Of a DNA stretch of 62,452 nucleotides, positions 17,310-27,200 are shown piece by piece. The stretch lies in contig JAFLCU010000018.1 of assembly GCA_017303355.1 (NCBI GenBank), positions 1 to 62,452 of the forward strand, read 5' to 3'. A model generated the notes under the pieces. The model was given only the letters and a program-made list of their open reading frames with translations, searched no databases and was not told where the DNA came from. Source of the DNA: Caulobacterales bacterium (lineage in GTDB: Bacteria > Pseudomonadota > Alphaproteobacteria > Caulobacterales > Aquidulcibacteraceae). The translations under genes were made by a program, and so were the position numbers. Numbering within the stretch: the stretch's first letter is position 1; the number at the start of each line of letters is the position of its first letter.

Positions 17310-18362
17310 TTAGAACCCGTACGCCGCTTTTAGTTCTGGCTCTTTCTCGGCGATTTGCTTGGCGAGATCGACGATCACTTTGGCCTGCTTCCAGGTGGCG
17401 TCGTCGAGCATTTTGCCGTCGACCAACGCCACGCCCGTGCCGTCCGGCATCGCGTCGATCATGCGCTTGGCGAGTTTGACTTCGTCGGGATCGGGCGAGA
17501 AGACGCGCTTGGCGATGGCGATCTGCGACGGATGCAGACTCCAGGCGCCGACGCAGCCCATCAGATACGCGTTGCGGAATTGCTGTTCGCACGCGGCTTC
17601 ATCGGCGAAATCACCGAACGGGCCGTACATCGGCTTGATGCCGTGCATTACGCAGGCATCGACCATGCGCGCGAACGTGTAGTGCCACAAATCTTGCTGC
17701 GCGCTGGCGCGTTGCGGTTCGCCTTCAACCAGATCCGAGATCACCTTGTAGCCCGGATGGCCCCCGCCGACGCGCGTCGTCTTCATCTTGCGCGACGCCG
17801 CCAAATCCGCCGGGCCCAAGCAAATGCCGTGCATGCGCGGGGAGGCGCCGGCGATGGCTTCGACGTTCGCCACGCCCTGCGCCGTTTCCAGGATCGCGTG
17901 CAACATGATCGGGCGCTTCACATTGTGCTTGGCTTCGAGCAGCGCGAGCAATTGATCCATGTAGTGGATGTCCCACGGCCCTTCGACCTTCGGGACCATG
18001 ATGACATCGAGCTGATTGCCGACATTGGCGACGAGTTCGGTCACATCATCCAAATGCCACGGCGAATTGAGCGCGTTGATGCGGCTCCAATAGCCGACGC
18101 CGGCTTTGGCGAAATCGAAGCTCTTGCCCATTTCGATGGCGCCGGCGCGGGCGGCGTCTTTCGCGTCGGCCGGGATCGCGTCCTCCAGATTGGCCAAGAT
18201 CACGTCGACCTGGCGGGCCATGTCGGCCACGCGCGCGCGCAGCTTCTCATTATGGGCCGGCACGAAATGGATCATCCGCTCGACCCGGACCGGCAGCTCA
18301 CGCATGGGCTCCGGCGCGCCGCTCGCCAAAGGCGCGAAAAACTGACGGGGTGGCTTGCTCAT
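17310..18362 (-). CDS. HpcH/HpaI-family CoA-ester lyase, malyl-CoA lyase-like
   Basis: A 350-residue TIM-barrel enzyme of the CitE/malyl-CoA lyase group, which cleaves or forms malyl- or methylmalyl-CoA with a divalent metal. Visible landmarks are [21 protein letters not shown] (metal-binding region), [14 protein letters not shown], the catalytic Glu region [22 protein letters not shown], and [16 protein letters not shown]. The C-terminal [24 protein letters not shown] is typical of the family. Whether it is L-malyl-CoA lyase or a thioesterase relative cannot be decided. Its start codon lies 2 bases from a palindromic element whose G-rich strand serves as the ribosome-binding site. Confidence 0.82.
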   Translation of the reverse strand: MSKPPRQFFAPLASGAPEPMRELPVRVERMIHFVPAHNEKLRARVADMARQVDVILANLEDAIPADAKDAARAGAIEMGKSFDFAKAGVGYWSRINALNSPWHLDDVTELVANVGNQLDVIMVPKVEGPWDIHYMDQLLALLEAKHNVKRPIMLHAILETAQGVANVEAIAGASPRMHGICLGPADLAASRKMKTTRVGGGHPGYKVISDLVEGEPQRASAQQDLWHYTFARMVDACVMHGIKPMYGPFGDFADEAACEQQFRNAYLMGCVGAWSLHPSQIAIAKRVFSPDPDEVKLAKRMIDAMPDGTGVALVDGKMLDDATWKQAKVIVDLAKQIAEKEPELKAAYGF

Positions 18363-18364
18363 CG

Positions 18365-18507
18365 CTCCCCCTCCTCTTGAGAGGAGGGGGCTGGGGGGTG
18401 GGGTAAAGCGCTAAGCCCGGCGGCCATGTTCTCAATCCTCGTGCGGGAAAGTTCGAGCGACGGCGCATCACCCCACCCCCTGCCCCCTCCTCTCGAGAGG
18501 AGGGGGT
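18365..18507. repeat. GC-rich palindromic element upstream of the malyl-CoA lyase-like gene
   Basis: A TCCCCCTCCTCTTGAGAGGA...-type hairpin and an inverted hairpin CCCCCTCCTCTCGAGAGGA... flank a spacer of about 65 bases. Internal arms GGGGGGTGGGG / CCCCACCCCC also pair. The layout is the same as the element inside uvrC (4425-4551). Confidence 0.85.
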
Positions 18508-18638
18508 GAAGATTCACGTCGTGTTCGCGTCCGCAGCATGAACCGGGCTCCCCGACTGTGCAATGCGGCTCACCGGCGCCGCGCTTTACCTTGAAGCAGG
18601 CCCCGGGCTGGCTATTGTCCGCCCCTTCCGGTGGCGGC

Positions 18639-19646
18639 ATGCATGCCCCCACGCCCAAGGACGAGCCTTTGCGAACTTACCTGGATTTCGAAAAGCCGGT
18701 CGCCGAGATCGAGGCCAAGATCGAGGAGTTGCAGGCGCTGGCGGAAGCCTCCGGCGCCGAGGCGATTTCGCAAGGCGTCGAGCTTTCGCGGCTGAAGACC
18801 AAGGCCGAGAACCAACTCGCGACGATCTATTCCAAGCTCGATCCCTGGCAGAAGACGCAAGTCGCTCGCCACCAGGATCGCCCGCGCTTTCGCGACTATG
18901 TCGCCTCGCTCGTCACCGATTTCATCGAATTGTCGGGCGACCGCAAATACGGCGAGGACGCCGCGATCCTCGGCGGCACCGGAAAATTCATGGGCCGGCC
19001 AGTTTTGGTGATGGGTCACGAAAAGGGCCGCACCACGCAGGATCGCCTGAAGCACAATTTCGGCATGGCGCGCCCTGAGGGCTATCGCAAAGCCGTGCGC
19101 TTGATGGACCTTGCCGACAAGTTCGGGCTTCCGGTCGTGAGCTTCGTCGATACGGCCGGCGCTTATCCCGGCATCGGCGCCGAGGAGCGCGGCCAGGCTG
19201 AAGCGATCGCGCGCAGCACGGAACGCTGCCTCACGCTTGGCGTGCCGATGGTGGCGGTGATCGCCGGCGAAGGCGGCTCGGGCGGCGCCATCGCCATCGC
19301 CGCGGCCAACAAAGTGCTGATGCTTGAGCACTCGATCTATTCGGTGATCAGCCCCGAGGGCGCCGCCTCGATCCTCTGGAAGGATAGCGCCCGAGCCAAG
19401 GACGCGGCGACCGCGATGAAGATCACGGCGCAGGACCTGATCGAGTTCAAGGTGATCGACGATATCGTCAAGGAGCCGGTCGGCGGCGCGCATCGCGAAC
19501 CGGGTGCGGCGATCGCCACGGTTGGCGCGGCCATCGCCGAAGCGCTCGATGATTTGAGCGCGCTCAGCGCCGATGAAATTCGCGCGCAGCGGCGCGACCG
19601 CTTCCTGGCGATCGGCCGCTTCGACGCCGAGGCTGGCGCAGCCTAA
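18639..19646 (+). CDS. accA: Acetyl-CoA carboxylase carboxyltransferase subunit alpha
   Basis: Catalyses, with AccD, the transfer of carboxyl from biotin to acetyl-CoA, the first step of fatty-acid synthesis. The N-terminal helical segment LDFEKPVAEIEAKIEELQAL is typical, followed by the crotonase-fold core: FMGRPVLVMGHEKGR, VSFVDTAGAYPGIGAEERGQAEAIA, IAGEGGSGGAIAIAAANKVLMLEHSIYSVISPEGAASILWKD. The start at 18639 (MHAPTPKDEP) is preferred to 18558, which would add a low-complexity leader. Its 3' end overlaps the convergent NUDIX gene by 4 bases. Confidence 0.97.
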   Translation: MHAPTPKDEPLRTYLDFEKPVAEIEAKIEELQALAEASGAEAISQGVELSRLKTKAENQLATIYSKLDPWQKTQVARHQDRPRFRDYVASLVTDFIELSGDRKYGEDAAILGGTGKFMGRPVLVMGHEKGRTTQDRLKHNFGMARPEGYRKAVRLMDLADKFGLPVVSFVDTAGAYPGIGAEERGQAEAIARSTERCLTLGVPMVAVIAGEGGSGGAIAIAAANKVLMLEHSIYSVISPEGAASILWKDSARAKDAATAMKITAQDLIEFKVIDDIVKEPVGGAHREPGAAIATVGAAIAEALDDLSALSADEIRAQRRDRFLAIGRFDAEAGAA

Positions 19647-20422
19647 CCGCCCATCGCCGAGCTTAGCGGCTCGGACACCTCGCCATAGCCGGCGTCGGAC
19701 GGGATCACGAGAAACGGCGCGCCATCGCGTTGCTCGACGTGGGGCAACACAGGCACAAGCGGCCGCTGCGCGGCGCGCGCGATGCAATCAGCGGCGCTTT
19801 CAGCTTCCGCCAAGAGCTTCAAATTCATCAGCGTCGGGAAGATGATCGTGCGCTGCTTGCTGGCCGCGAGCGCAATCGCTTCGCTAGGCGCGATCCATTC
19901 GGCCTCGACCGTCTCGCGCCCGTCGCACACCGCGACCTGATCGGCGGGCGCCCGCATGGCGTAGAAATACGTGTCGAAGCGCTTGGGCATCATCGTTGGC
20001 GTGATCCAGCGCGAGAACACCGCCAAGCCATCGAGGCGCAGCTTGGCGCCGAGATCACGCACGACATCGATGAACGGGAGTTCGCCTCTATCGACCGCCT
20101 TGCGCACGGAGAGGTCCGATGCAGCGCTAAAGCGCGCCGCATCGATGCCATCCGCGAGCAGCACGCCAGCTTCCTCGAACGATTCACGAATGGCGCCGAT
20201 GCGCAGCGCCCGCTCGACGGCGTCATAACGCGCCCAGCCGAGCGCGTGATCGGCCCAGGCTTCATCCGCATCGGCTTGCTGAATCTTGCCGCCAGGAAAC
20301 ACCAGCGCGCCCGAAGCGAAATCGATCTGATGATGGCGCTTCACCATCAGCACCTCGAAGCGCGGCTCATCGCGCAGGAGCAGGATTGTTGCGGCGGGCT
20401 TGATTTCGGGGGCGTCGGTCAT
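19643..20422 (-). CDS. NUDIX hydrolase (NUDT19/CoA-pyrophosphatase-like)
   Basis: A 259-residue NUDIX protein. The box is split: GALVFPGGKIQ, then an insertion of about 35 residues rich in Trp and Asp, then IGAIRESFEEAGVLLA, which carries the RE-x2-EE-x-G core that binds metal. Insertions at this place are typical of the NUDT19-like branch acting on CoA or acyl-CoA, which is inference here. The start at 20422 (MTDAPEIKP) sits where the first strand begins. Confidence 0.85.
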   Translation of the reverse strand: MTDAPEIKPAATILLLRDEPRFEVLMVKRHHQIDFASGALVFPGGKIQQADADEAWADHALGWARYDAVERALRIGAIRESFEEAGVLLADGIDAARFSAASDLSVRKAVDRGELPFIDVVRDLGAKLRLDGLAVFSRWITPTMMPKRFDTYFYAMRAPADQVAVCDGRETVEAEWIAPSEAIALAASKQRTIIFPTLMNLKLLAEAESAADCIARAAQRPLVPVLPHVEQRDGAPFLVIPSDAGYGEVSEPLSSAMGG

Positions 20423-20602
20423 GCGCCGACTTAACTGCGCGCCGGCGCCCCGCACAAGCGCCGGCATTCCCCTCCCACCCACCAAAATTGCCGCACGCAT
20501 GACGCCACGCGAGGAGCAGACGATTCATTCACCGCTCAGCCCAGCCCTGCTGCAATCGAGGGATAAAGCGCCTATGTTCCTCTTCCATTCGGAGGTGATC
20601 CC

Positions 20603-21175
20603 ATGACGGATGATATCTCACGCCGCACGCTCGCACTTGGCCTCGGCGCAAGCGCGCTTCTGCCCGGCGCGGCGGTTGCGCAACAGAATGACACGTATTC
20701 CGAACCGGAAATCGTAAGCGCGGCCGAGCGCTTTTTCGGCGCGGGCGCCGAGGGCGTCGCCGCCGTAGTCGCGCACGTGTTCTCCGATCTTGGCCGCCCG
20801 AACGGCTATATCGAGGGCGAGGAAGGCTCCGGCGCCATTGGCGTTGGCCTGCGCTATGGCGATGGCCGCTTGCGCCTCAAGGGCCAAAGCGGGGTGACGC
20901 GCGTGTATTGGCAGGGCCCGTCCGTGGGCTTTGACACCGGCGGCAATGCGTCGAAGGTGTTCACGCTCGTCTATAATATGAGCGACCCGGATCAGATCTT
21001 TCATCGTTATGGCGGCGTCGATGGCTCGGCTTATTTTGTCGGCGGCGTTGGCGTGAATTATCAGCGCCGCAACAATATCACGCTGGCGCCAATGCGCGCG
21101 GGCGTCGGTTTCCGCCTTGGCGCGAACATTGGCTACCTCGCCTATTCGCGTCGTCGGCGCCTCAATCCGTTCTAA
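20603..21175 (+). CDS. eipA: Periplasmic DUF1134 protein (EipA-like)
   Basis: A 190-residue secreted protein with a twin-arginine-like or Sec signal (DISRRTLALGLGASALLPGAAVA) and the DUF1134 pattern IEGEEGSGAIGVGLRYGDG, then KVFTLVYNMSDPDQIFHRYGGVDGSAYFVGGVGVNY. In Brucella, EipA is a small periplasmic beta-barrel needed for envelope integrity. The ATG has an excellent GGAGGTGATC ribosome-binding site. Single gene; no operon partner is obvious. Confidence 0.85.
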   Translation: MTDDISRRTLALGLGASALLPGAAVAQQNDTYSEPEIVSAAERFFGAGAEGVAAVVAHVFSDLGRPNGYIEGEEGSGAIGVGLRYGDGRLRLKGQSGVTRVYWQGPSVGFDTGGNASKVFTLVYNMSDPDQIFHRYGGVDGSAYFVGGVGVNYQRRNNITLAPMRAGVGFRLGANIGYLAYSRRRRLNPF

Positions 21176-21265
21176 TCACGTCTTCGCGAGCCGCGTATCG
21201 ATCACGGATATGTGGCTCGTGAGATAAGGATGCGCTGTTAGCCTTCCGTTCGGGAGGGTTTGGAC

Positions 21266-23290
21266 ATGCGTCACTGGATTTGCTGCGGCTTGGCTTTGCT
21301 GCTTGCGTCGTGCGCGACGGCGCCGAACCCGCGCTCCTCCACGCAAGCGCCCTCTTGGCCGACGCTGTCGCGATTCTCCAGTGAAGCTGAGTTTCTGGAC
21401 TATTTGCGCGCGGTGCGGCGCGTTCAGCAGCAGTCGCGCGCCACGGCGCACGATCTCTCGAAGCAGAGCGTTGAGGAGCCCTGCCCGCCCGACGACCCCG
21501 ACTGCGCCGAGTTCGAAACCCAAGACGCGATCATGGTGACCGCATCGCGCGCGGCGCCGGCGCCAGCCGCCAGCGCCGTCAACGCGGCGATCACCAATGT
21601 GCAAACCGCCGGCGTTGACGAAGGCGACATCGTCAAGATGATCGGCCGCTTCCTCATCGTGCTGCAGGATGGCCGGCTCTTTTCTATCGATACCGGCGCG
21701 ACATCGGCCGATCTGGCGCTGGTTGACCGCATCAACATCTACACGCCCGGCAACGACGACGCCTGGTACGATGAAATCCTCGTCCACGAGAACCGCATCC
21801 TGGCGACGAGCTATAATTACCAGCTCGGCGCCACCGAATTCACGGTGTTCTCGCTGAGCGCCTTCGGCCGCTTCACGCGTGAGGGCTCCTACTACATCTC
21901 CTCCAACGATTATTATGACGGCGACAATTACGCGACGCGTCTCGTCAACGGCAATCTCGTCATCTACACGCCGCTCGACGCCAGCTATGTCGACGCCGAC
22001 AGCGAAAAGCCGCAATGGCCGCTGGTGCGCCGCTGGCTGCGGGATGACGAAGACGAGGGCCCGCAAGCCACGGGCGGGCGCCCGCTGTTCGACGCGCGCG
22101 ACATCTATCGGCCGATTCAATCCACCGTCGAGCCGATGATTCACACGATCTCGGTGTGTCCGCTCGGCAGCCCGCGCGCCGGCGATGAATTGGAGTGCCG
22201 CAGCACGGCCATCGCCGGCACATCGCCGCGCGAATTCTATGTCTCGAACGATCACATCTATCTTTGGCTCTGGCAGGATTACGAATGGCATGCGCGCGCC
22301 AACTACACCGAACAATGCCTAGCGCGGCCAAAGAACGCCTTTGAAACCGCCGTCCCCGCGGCGCTTTTCCAGATCGATCTCAACACAGGCCGCCCACGCG
22401 CAATGTTCGTGCGCGGCGGGCCTATCAATCAACTCGGCATGGAAGCGACGGCGGATGAATTTCACGCACTCGCGGTCTGGATCGACCCGCGCTGCGACAG
22501 CCTGAGCGATTTGCCGCTGCGCTTCCTTTCAACGCCGCTTTCCGCATTCAGCGCCACACCGCGCGCCGCGCCAGCATCCGCTTTCACGCCTGTGCCTAGC
22601 TCCGGCGGCCGTGGATTGGAAAACCGCTTTACCGCTGGCCACCTTGTCTATGGAGGCCGTGAGCGTTGGCATTCCTATGTCGACGACGAAGCCGCCCTAA
22701 CGGGCCGCGTCGTCGCCCTGCCGACCAACAATCCAAGCGCCGCGCAAGTGCTTCAGGCGCCGCACAACATCATCCGCGTGGAAGCCATCGGCGAGGACGC
22801 GGTGATCACCGGCTATCGCGATCGCTCGGCGCTCAGCATTTCGGTGCTTGATCTCAGCGGGCCTGCGCGCATTTCCGATACGGCTGTGCTGGAAGGCCGC
22901 TTCGAGACGGAAGGCCGCTCGCACGCCTTCAACGCGATGATCGAGGCGGACGGCTCGGGGCTGCTGGGCCTGCCCACGGGCCAAGCGCAATGGCGCAGCG
23001 GGCGCTGGGTTTGGGACAGCGAATCCTCCGACGTGAGCTTCCTTGCGCTCAACGCAGGTGGCGCGCTTACCAGCCTGGGCCAATTGGAGACGCACGCCAA
23101 TACGACCGACCCCAGCTATGAATGCGAAGTCTCGTGCATCGATTGGTATGGCAATTCACGGCCGGTCTTCGTCAATGGCCGCGTGTTCGCCCTCTCCGGC
23201 ACGGAGCTGATCGAAGGCCGCGCGGGCGCTCAGCGCATCGAGGAAGTGGCGCGCGTGAATCTGACGGCGCCGGTGCGACGCCAGCATTGA
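21266..23290 (+). CDS. Beta-propeller-domain lipoprotein
   Basis: A 674-residue lipoprotein with lipobox LLLASC (Cys near residue 16). The pattern ITNVQTAGVDEGDIVKMIGRFLIVLQDGRLFSID marks the C-terminal beta-propeller family of secreted proteins (Beta_propel type), with repeated blade motifs (HENRILATSYNY, DGSGLLGLPTGQ, FVNGRVFALSGTELIEG). Paired cysteines (CPPDDPDC, CEVSC) suggest disulfides. The start at 21266 is fixed by GGAGGG 9 bases upstream; the in-frame TTG at 21260 is less likely. Likely located on the inner face of the outer membrane or in the periplasm; function unknown. Confidence 0.8.
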   Translation: MRHWICCGLALLLASCATAPNPRSSTQAPSWPTLSRFSSEAEFLDYLRAVRRVQQQSRATAHDLSKQSVEEPCPPDDPDCAEFETQDAIMVTASRAAPAPAASAVNAAITNVQTAGVDEGDIVKMIGRFLIVLQDGRLFSIDTGATSADLALVDRINIYTPGNDDAWYDEILVHENRILATSYNYQLGATEFTVFSLSAFGRFTREGSYYISSNDYYDGDNYATRLVNGNLVIYTPLDASYVDADSEKPQWPLVRRWLRDDEDEGPQATGGRPLFDARDIYRPIQSTVEPMIHTISVCPLGSPRAGDELECRSTAIAGTSPREFYVSNDHIYLWLWQDYEWHARANYTEQCLARPKNAFETAVPAALFQIDLNTGRPRAMFVRGGPINQLGMEATADEFHALAVWIDPRCDSLSDLPLRFLSTPLSAFSATPRAAPASAFTPVPSSGGRGLENRFTAGHLVYGGRERWHSYVDDEAALTGRVVALPTNNPSAAQVLQAPHNIIRVEAIGEDAVITGYRDRSALSISVLDLSGPARISDTAVLEGRFETEGRSHAFNAMIEADGSGLLGLPTGQAQWRSGRWVWDSESSDVSFLALNAGGALTSLGQLETHANTTDPSYECEVSCIDWYGNSRPVFVNGRVFALSGTELIEGRAGAQRIEEVARVNLTAPVRRQH

Positions 23291-24112
23291 TCAATCCTCG
23301 CCACGCGCGCGCCGCCGCGCTGCTTCGTGGCGTTCGCGGAACTCCTCCGCGAACGCCGAAGCCAGAATACCCGTCGGCATGGCCACGATGCCAACGCCCG
23401 CCAGCGCGACCAAGCCGGCGGCCACGCGCCCTAGCATCGTCTCGGGATAGACATCGCCATAGCCCACGGTGGTCAGCGTCACGACCGCCCACCACATCGA
23501 GCGCGCGATCGAACCGAACGCTTCAGGCTTGGTGTCGCCCTCGATGAAATAGAGCATCATCGCGGCGATGTAGAGTTGCGCCGCCGCCACCGCGAGCGCG
23601 GCCATCAAGGGCGCCCAGGCGCGGCGCACCGCGGCGCCGACGATCGCGAACGCCGGCACATAGCGCGCCAATTTGAACAAGCGGAAAAGCCGCAGCGCCC
23701 GTAGCGCCGGAAACCATTGGCTGGTGTTGTCCGGAAAAAACACCATCGCGATCAGTTCGGGCAGAAACGCCAACACGTCCGCCATCGTTACGGGCTGCAG
23801 CAGGAAGCGCACGCGCCCCGGCACGCCAGCGTGCGCGGGGTTTTCTCCTTCCGACCAGAAGCGCAGCGCGAACTCGATCGCGAAAATCCAGACGACGGCG
23901 ACGTTGATGAATTGCACCGCCGGCAACATCGCGCGGTCCAGCCCGGAATCCGCGCGCAAGAGCTCCGTCTCCAGCGCCAGCGACATCAGGCTGCAAATGA
24001 CGAGCGCGATGATCGTGCCTGAGAAGAAATTGATCCCGCCCGGCTCGTCCGGCTCCAGCCAATCATGGACATAGGCCTTCGCGGTCGTGTGCTTGCGCTT
24101 GATCAGGGCCAT
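23291..24112 (-). CDS. Voltage-gated-like potassium channel / ion transporter
   Basis: A 273-residue six-TM ion-channel protein. The arginine-rich S4-like helix WFPALRALRLFRLFKLARY and the selectivity filter TTVGYGDVYP followed by the inner helix (VAAGLVALAGVGIVAMPTGILASAF) are diagnostic of Kv-type bacterial potassium channels. The C-terminus is short and charged, with no obvious RCK domain. The start at 24112 (MALIKRKH) begins the protein; upstream frame is open but unconvincing. It is divergent from the large operon that starts at 24270. Confidence 0.88.
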   Translation of the reverse strand: MALIKRKHTTAKAYVHDWLEPDEPGGINFFSGTIIALVICSLMSLALETELLRADSGLDRAMLPAVQFINVAVVWIFAIEFALRFWSEGENPAHAGVPGRVRFLLQPVTMADVLAFLPELIAMVFFPDNTSQWFPALRALRLFRLFKLARYVPAFAIVGAAVRRAWAPLMAALAVAAAQLYIAAMMLYFIEGDTKPEAFGSIARSMWWAVVTLTTVGYGDVYPETMLGRVAAGLVALAGVGIVAMPTGILASAFAEEFRERHEAARRRARGED

Positions 24113-24269
24113 CGCATCTCCCCGCGGGAACCTAAAGGGACCGGGAACCCGCATTGCCGCCAGGCGGACGCCCCCGCAAGCCCCCAATCTTACCTAGATT
24201 TAGGGAACCGGCTTTATCTAGTTACTAACGAGCGTTAACCTTCTGGTTGAGAGCTAGAAGGGGGAATCC
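24113..24269. promoter_or_regulatory. Divergent promoter region between ion channel and four-gene operon
   Basis: 157 bases separate the two start codons. The half next to the operon is AT-rich for this genome (cttacctagatttaggg ... ctttatctagttactaacgagcgttaac). It contains the imperfect dyads CCTAGATTTAGG and GTTA-N10-TTAAC. The operon start has AGAAGGGGG six bases before its ATG. No specific regulator site can be named. Confidence 0.45.
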
Positions 24270-27200
24270 ATGCGCTTGGGGCAGCGTCCATTGGCGAGTC
24301 CGATGCTCGTGTCCGATCGCGGCGGGGTGCAAAGCCAGTCTCGCGTTCTGGCGGCGTTGGCCACGGCCGAGCAGAAGGCGATGGCGGCGCTGCTTGGCGC
24401 GGCGCGCGAATGGAAAGCGCCGGAAAACGTACCCACGCTTGCCTATGGCGCGGCCGAAGCGGCCGCTTATTTCGCCTGGCTCGCCGAGCACCTTTCGATC
24501 GCTTCCGCCGAGCGCCGAGGCCGCGCGAATACGGCGCTCGACGCATTGGCTTCGCCCTCCCTGCTCATCACCCTCAAGCGCACCGATAAGGAATACGCCT
24601 CGCTCGTGCACGCGGCCGGCAAGGATCACGCCGACCCGCGCCAGACTTTGGCGCGTCTCGCCGGCGCCTTCTCCACCGCGCCGCGCGATCAGACGGAAGA
24701 CAACGCGCTCGAGAACCTGTGGAAGAAAGCGCTTTCGTCGGATGCGAAGGCGTTCACCGACACTGATTCCACGCCGCGGCTTGAGTTCGACCAATTGGTG
24801 CGCATCGTCATCGATCATTGTCAGCGTTCCTATCTTGGCGCGAACCCGGTTGAGCAGGCGCAATGGACGAGCGCGCCCGCGCACACCAACCAATTCACGC
24901 GCCGCGCCTTGGGCGCTTGGCGCGATGCGTTGGAAGCGCATCAGGTCCGCCTGGCGCGCGGCGCCGTCAGCAGCGTCAATGTCTATCCCTATGTCGCGCT
25001 GGAGACGCTGCCGCGTAATCCCGATCAATTGGTGCTGCTCGCGGTCACGCCGTTCGACCCCTGGTTCGTCGATGATCGTGTGCCTGAAGACCGGCGCATG
25101 CCGGAGATTCTGCTGGCCGTTTATGAAACGCCGGGTGATTTGCGCCTTGGCGCCAAGGATTTGCGCGAGCTCGAAACCACGCTCGCCGCGCACCTGGGAC
25201 GCTTCACGTATCGGCTGATGTCGTCACGGCGCGGCGACGCATTGGCCAATTCGGCCGGCGAAGGCGCCGAGATCGCGCGCTACTGGTTTGGCCAGGGCGT
25301 CTCGCATTTCTTGCGCGAGACCGATGGCGGGGGGCTGGAATTCGAGGACGTGGTGCAGTTCTGGCGCCGGTTCGTCGAGGAATTGCTGTGCGCCAAGATC
25401 GCGGGCGTGCATCAGACGGAGACCTTCCCGTTCGACCGCGCCTATATTATCCGCGGCACGCCGGCTGTGGCGCTCACGGAAGCCACGCCCACTGTCACGG
25501 TGATCGAAACAGCGGTGCAGAGCCGTCAAGCCGACACCAATTTCCAGTTCCTCTCAAGCACGGAACGCGATCGGCTCGGCGTCGATCTCGAAGACCTCAA
25601 TCTCACCGAGAAGATCGTAAAGCACGCACTCACGCTTGAGCTCCGCCGCGACGATCAAACCGATTTCATCGTCGCCCGCGATAAATCAGGCGGGTCATCG
25701 ATTACGCACACCATGTCGATGGCCGACTTGCTGTCGCGCGCGGCGGAGTCCGAGGATACGCCTTCGCTGCATGCGCTTTCCTCTCTGCTGGCGCACGCCG
25801 CGGCCAAGCCCGGCGTCACCAGTGTCGCGGGCCGCCAACTTGCGGACTTCCAGCGTCGTGTTCGCTCGCGTTTCGATCGCGAAGGCCTGCTGTACGATTT
25901 CCACGCCGGCGTTGCGATGGCCACGGAAGCGCCGATGCTGGAGGCGATCGACACCGCCTACCGCAAGATCTTCGCCGCCACACTCGATCCCGGCGGCGCC
26001 AGCGGCGAGCAAGCCGCCACGACAGGCCGCGACGCGAAATTCGTGTTGTTCTGCTTTGAACCAAGCCTAGCTGAAGGCAACCGACGTTCGAACACGCATG
26101 GCGGCCAAGAGGAGCGCGGCAAAAGCGACTACTTCCTCGGCGCCGAACACGCGATCACCGTTATTCTCATCGCGGACGTGGACGTCGAAAAAGGCATTCA
26201 GGAAATCACGGCGGAAAAGGGCGATCTGCAAGTCCTCATCCAGATGATCCTGCAGCAGCGCATCCGTGATCGCCGGCGCGAGGCTTCCACGATCGATTCG
26301 CGCGTGAACCTGATCGAGGGCGTGCTCGGCAGCTTCGTGCATAAATTCGTCAACCTCATCGCCACCGGCGATCCCGCGACGGATCAAAGGCGCGGCGCGG
26401 AATTGCATCAATTGCGCCGAGGCCTCGAACGCATCATCCGCTTCGACCATGAATCGCTGATCCCTGTCACCACCGACAGCGGCACGGATTCGCTGGCCAA
26501 GCTGATCTGGCGCGGCGTTGAAGCGAAGGACGCCAAGGGCGGTGACCTGAAAAAGGAATTGCAGGCGTTCGTCGAAGAGGTCGTCGCCAAGGAGGCGGCC
26601 GCGCGCGGCGAGGCCATCGCGCCGCCGACGCTCGATATCTCGTTTGGCTCGGCGCCGGCGCTGAGCGCGCGCTTGCCGCTTGAAGCGGTGAAAGAATGCA
26701 TCGAGGTGACGCTCTCCAACGCCGTGCAGGCCGCGGTCTCGCCGCGTGCGCCCAGGCCCGCGCACTTGCATATCTCGGCGCAAGCCTACGCCCTGCCGAA
26801 CAGCGCGGACTGGGTGTGGGATCTGGCGATCGAAAACACCACAGCGCCCATTCCGGCCTCGGTCTGGCGCTCGCTTACCTCCGATGAACCCGCCGCGCAG
26901 GAATCGGCGAACCGCGAAAAGGCGCGCTCGACCGGTGTTGGCGTCTATATGGCGCGCCAATTGCTGCGCAGCGCCTTCGGGCGGCGCTCGGACATCCGCT
27001 ATTTCCTGCTTCAGGAAACTTATCTGCGTGCGAGCCTGCAGATCCCGGTGCAGATCATCGCGCCCAGCGTGCGCGCTGCTGAGCCCGCGCCCGCGCCCGC
27101 GCCCGCCGCGCCACCCGCGCAAATTCTCTATATCGAAGATAACGACAACCTCGCCGCGCGCACGCAAAGCTGGCTGCGCCAGAAGCTGACGGCGATCGGC

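Noticed and set aside
24230..24260. CtrA-like TTAA-N7-TTAA site upstream of the four-gene operon
   Set aside because: Only the first half-site matches; the second reads GTTG/TTGA, too far from consensus to claim.
26300..26400. Calling the first operon protein a classical hybrid histidine kinase outright
   Set aside because: The ATP-site DxGxG motif is not present and the region before it is unrecognised, so only kinase-like is justified.
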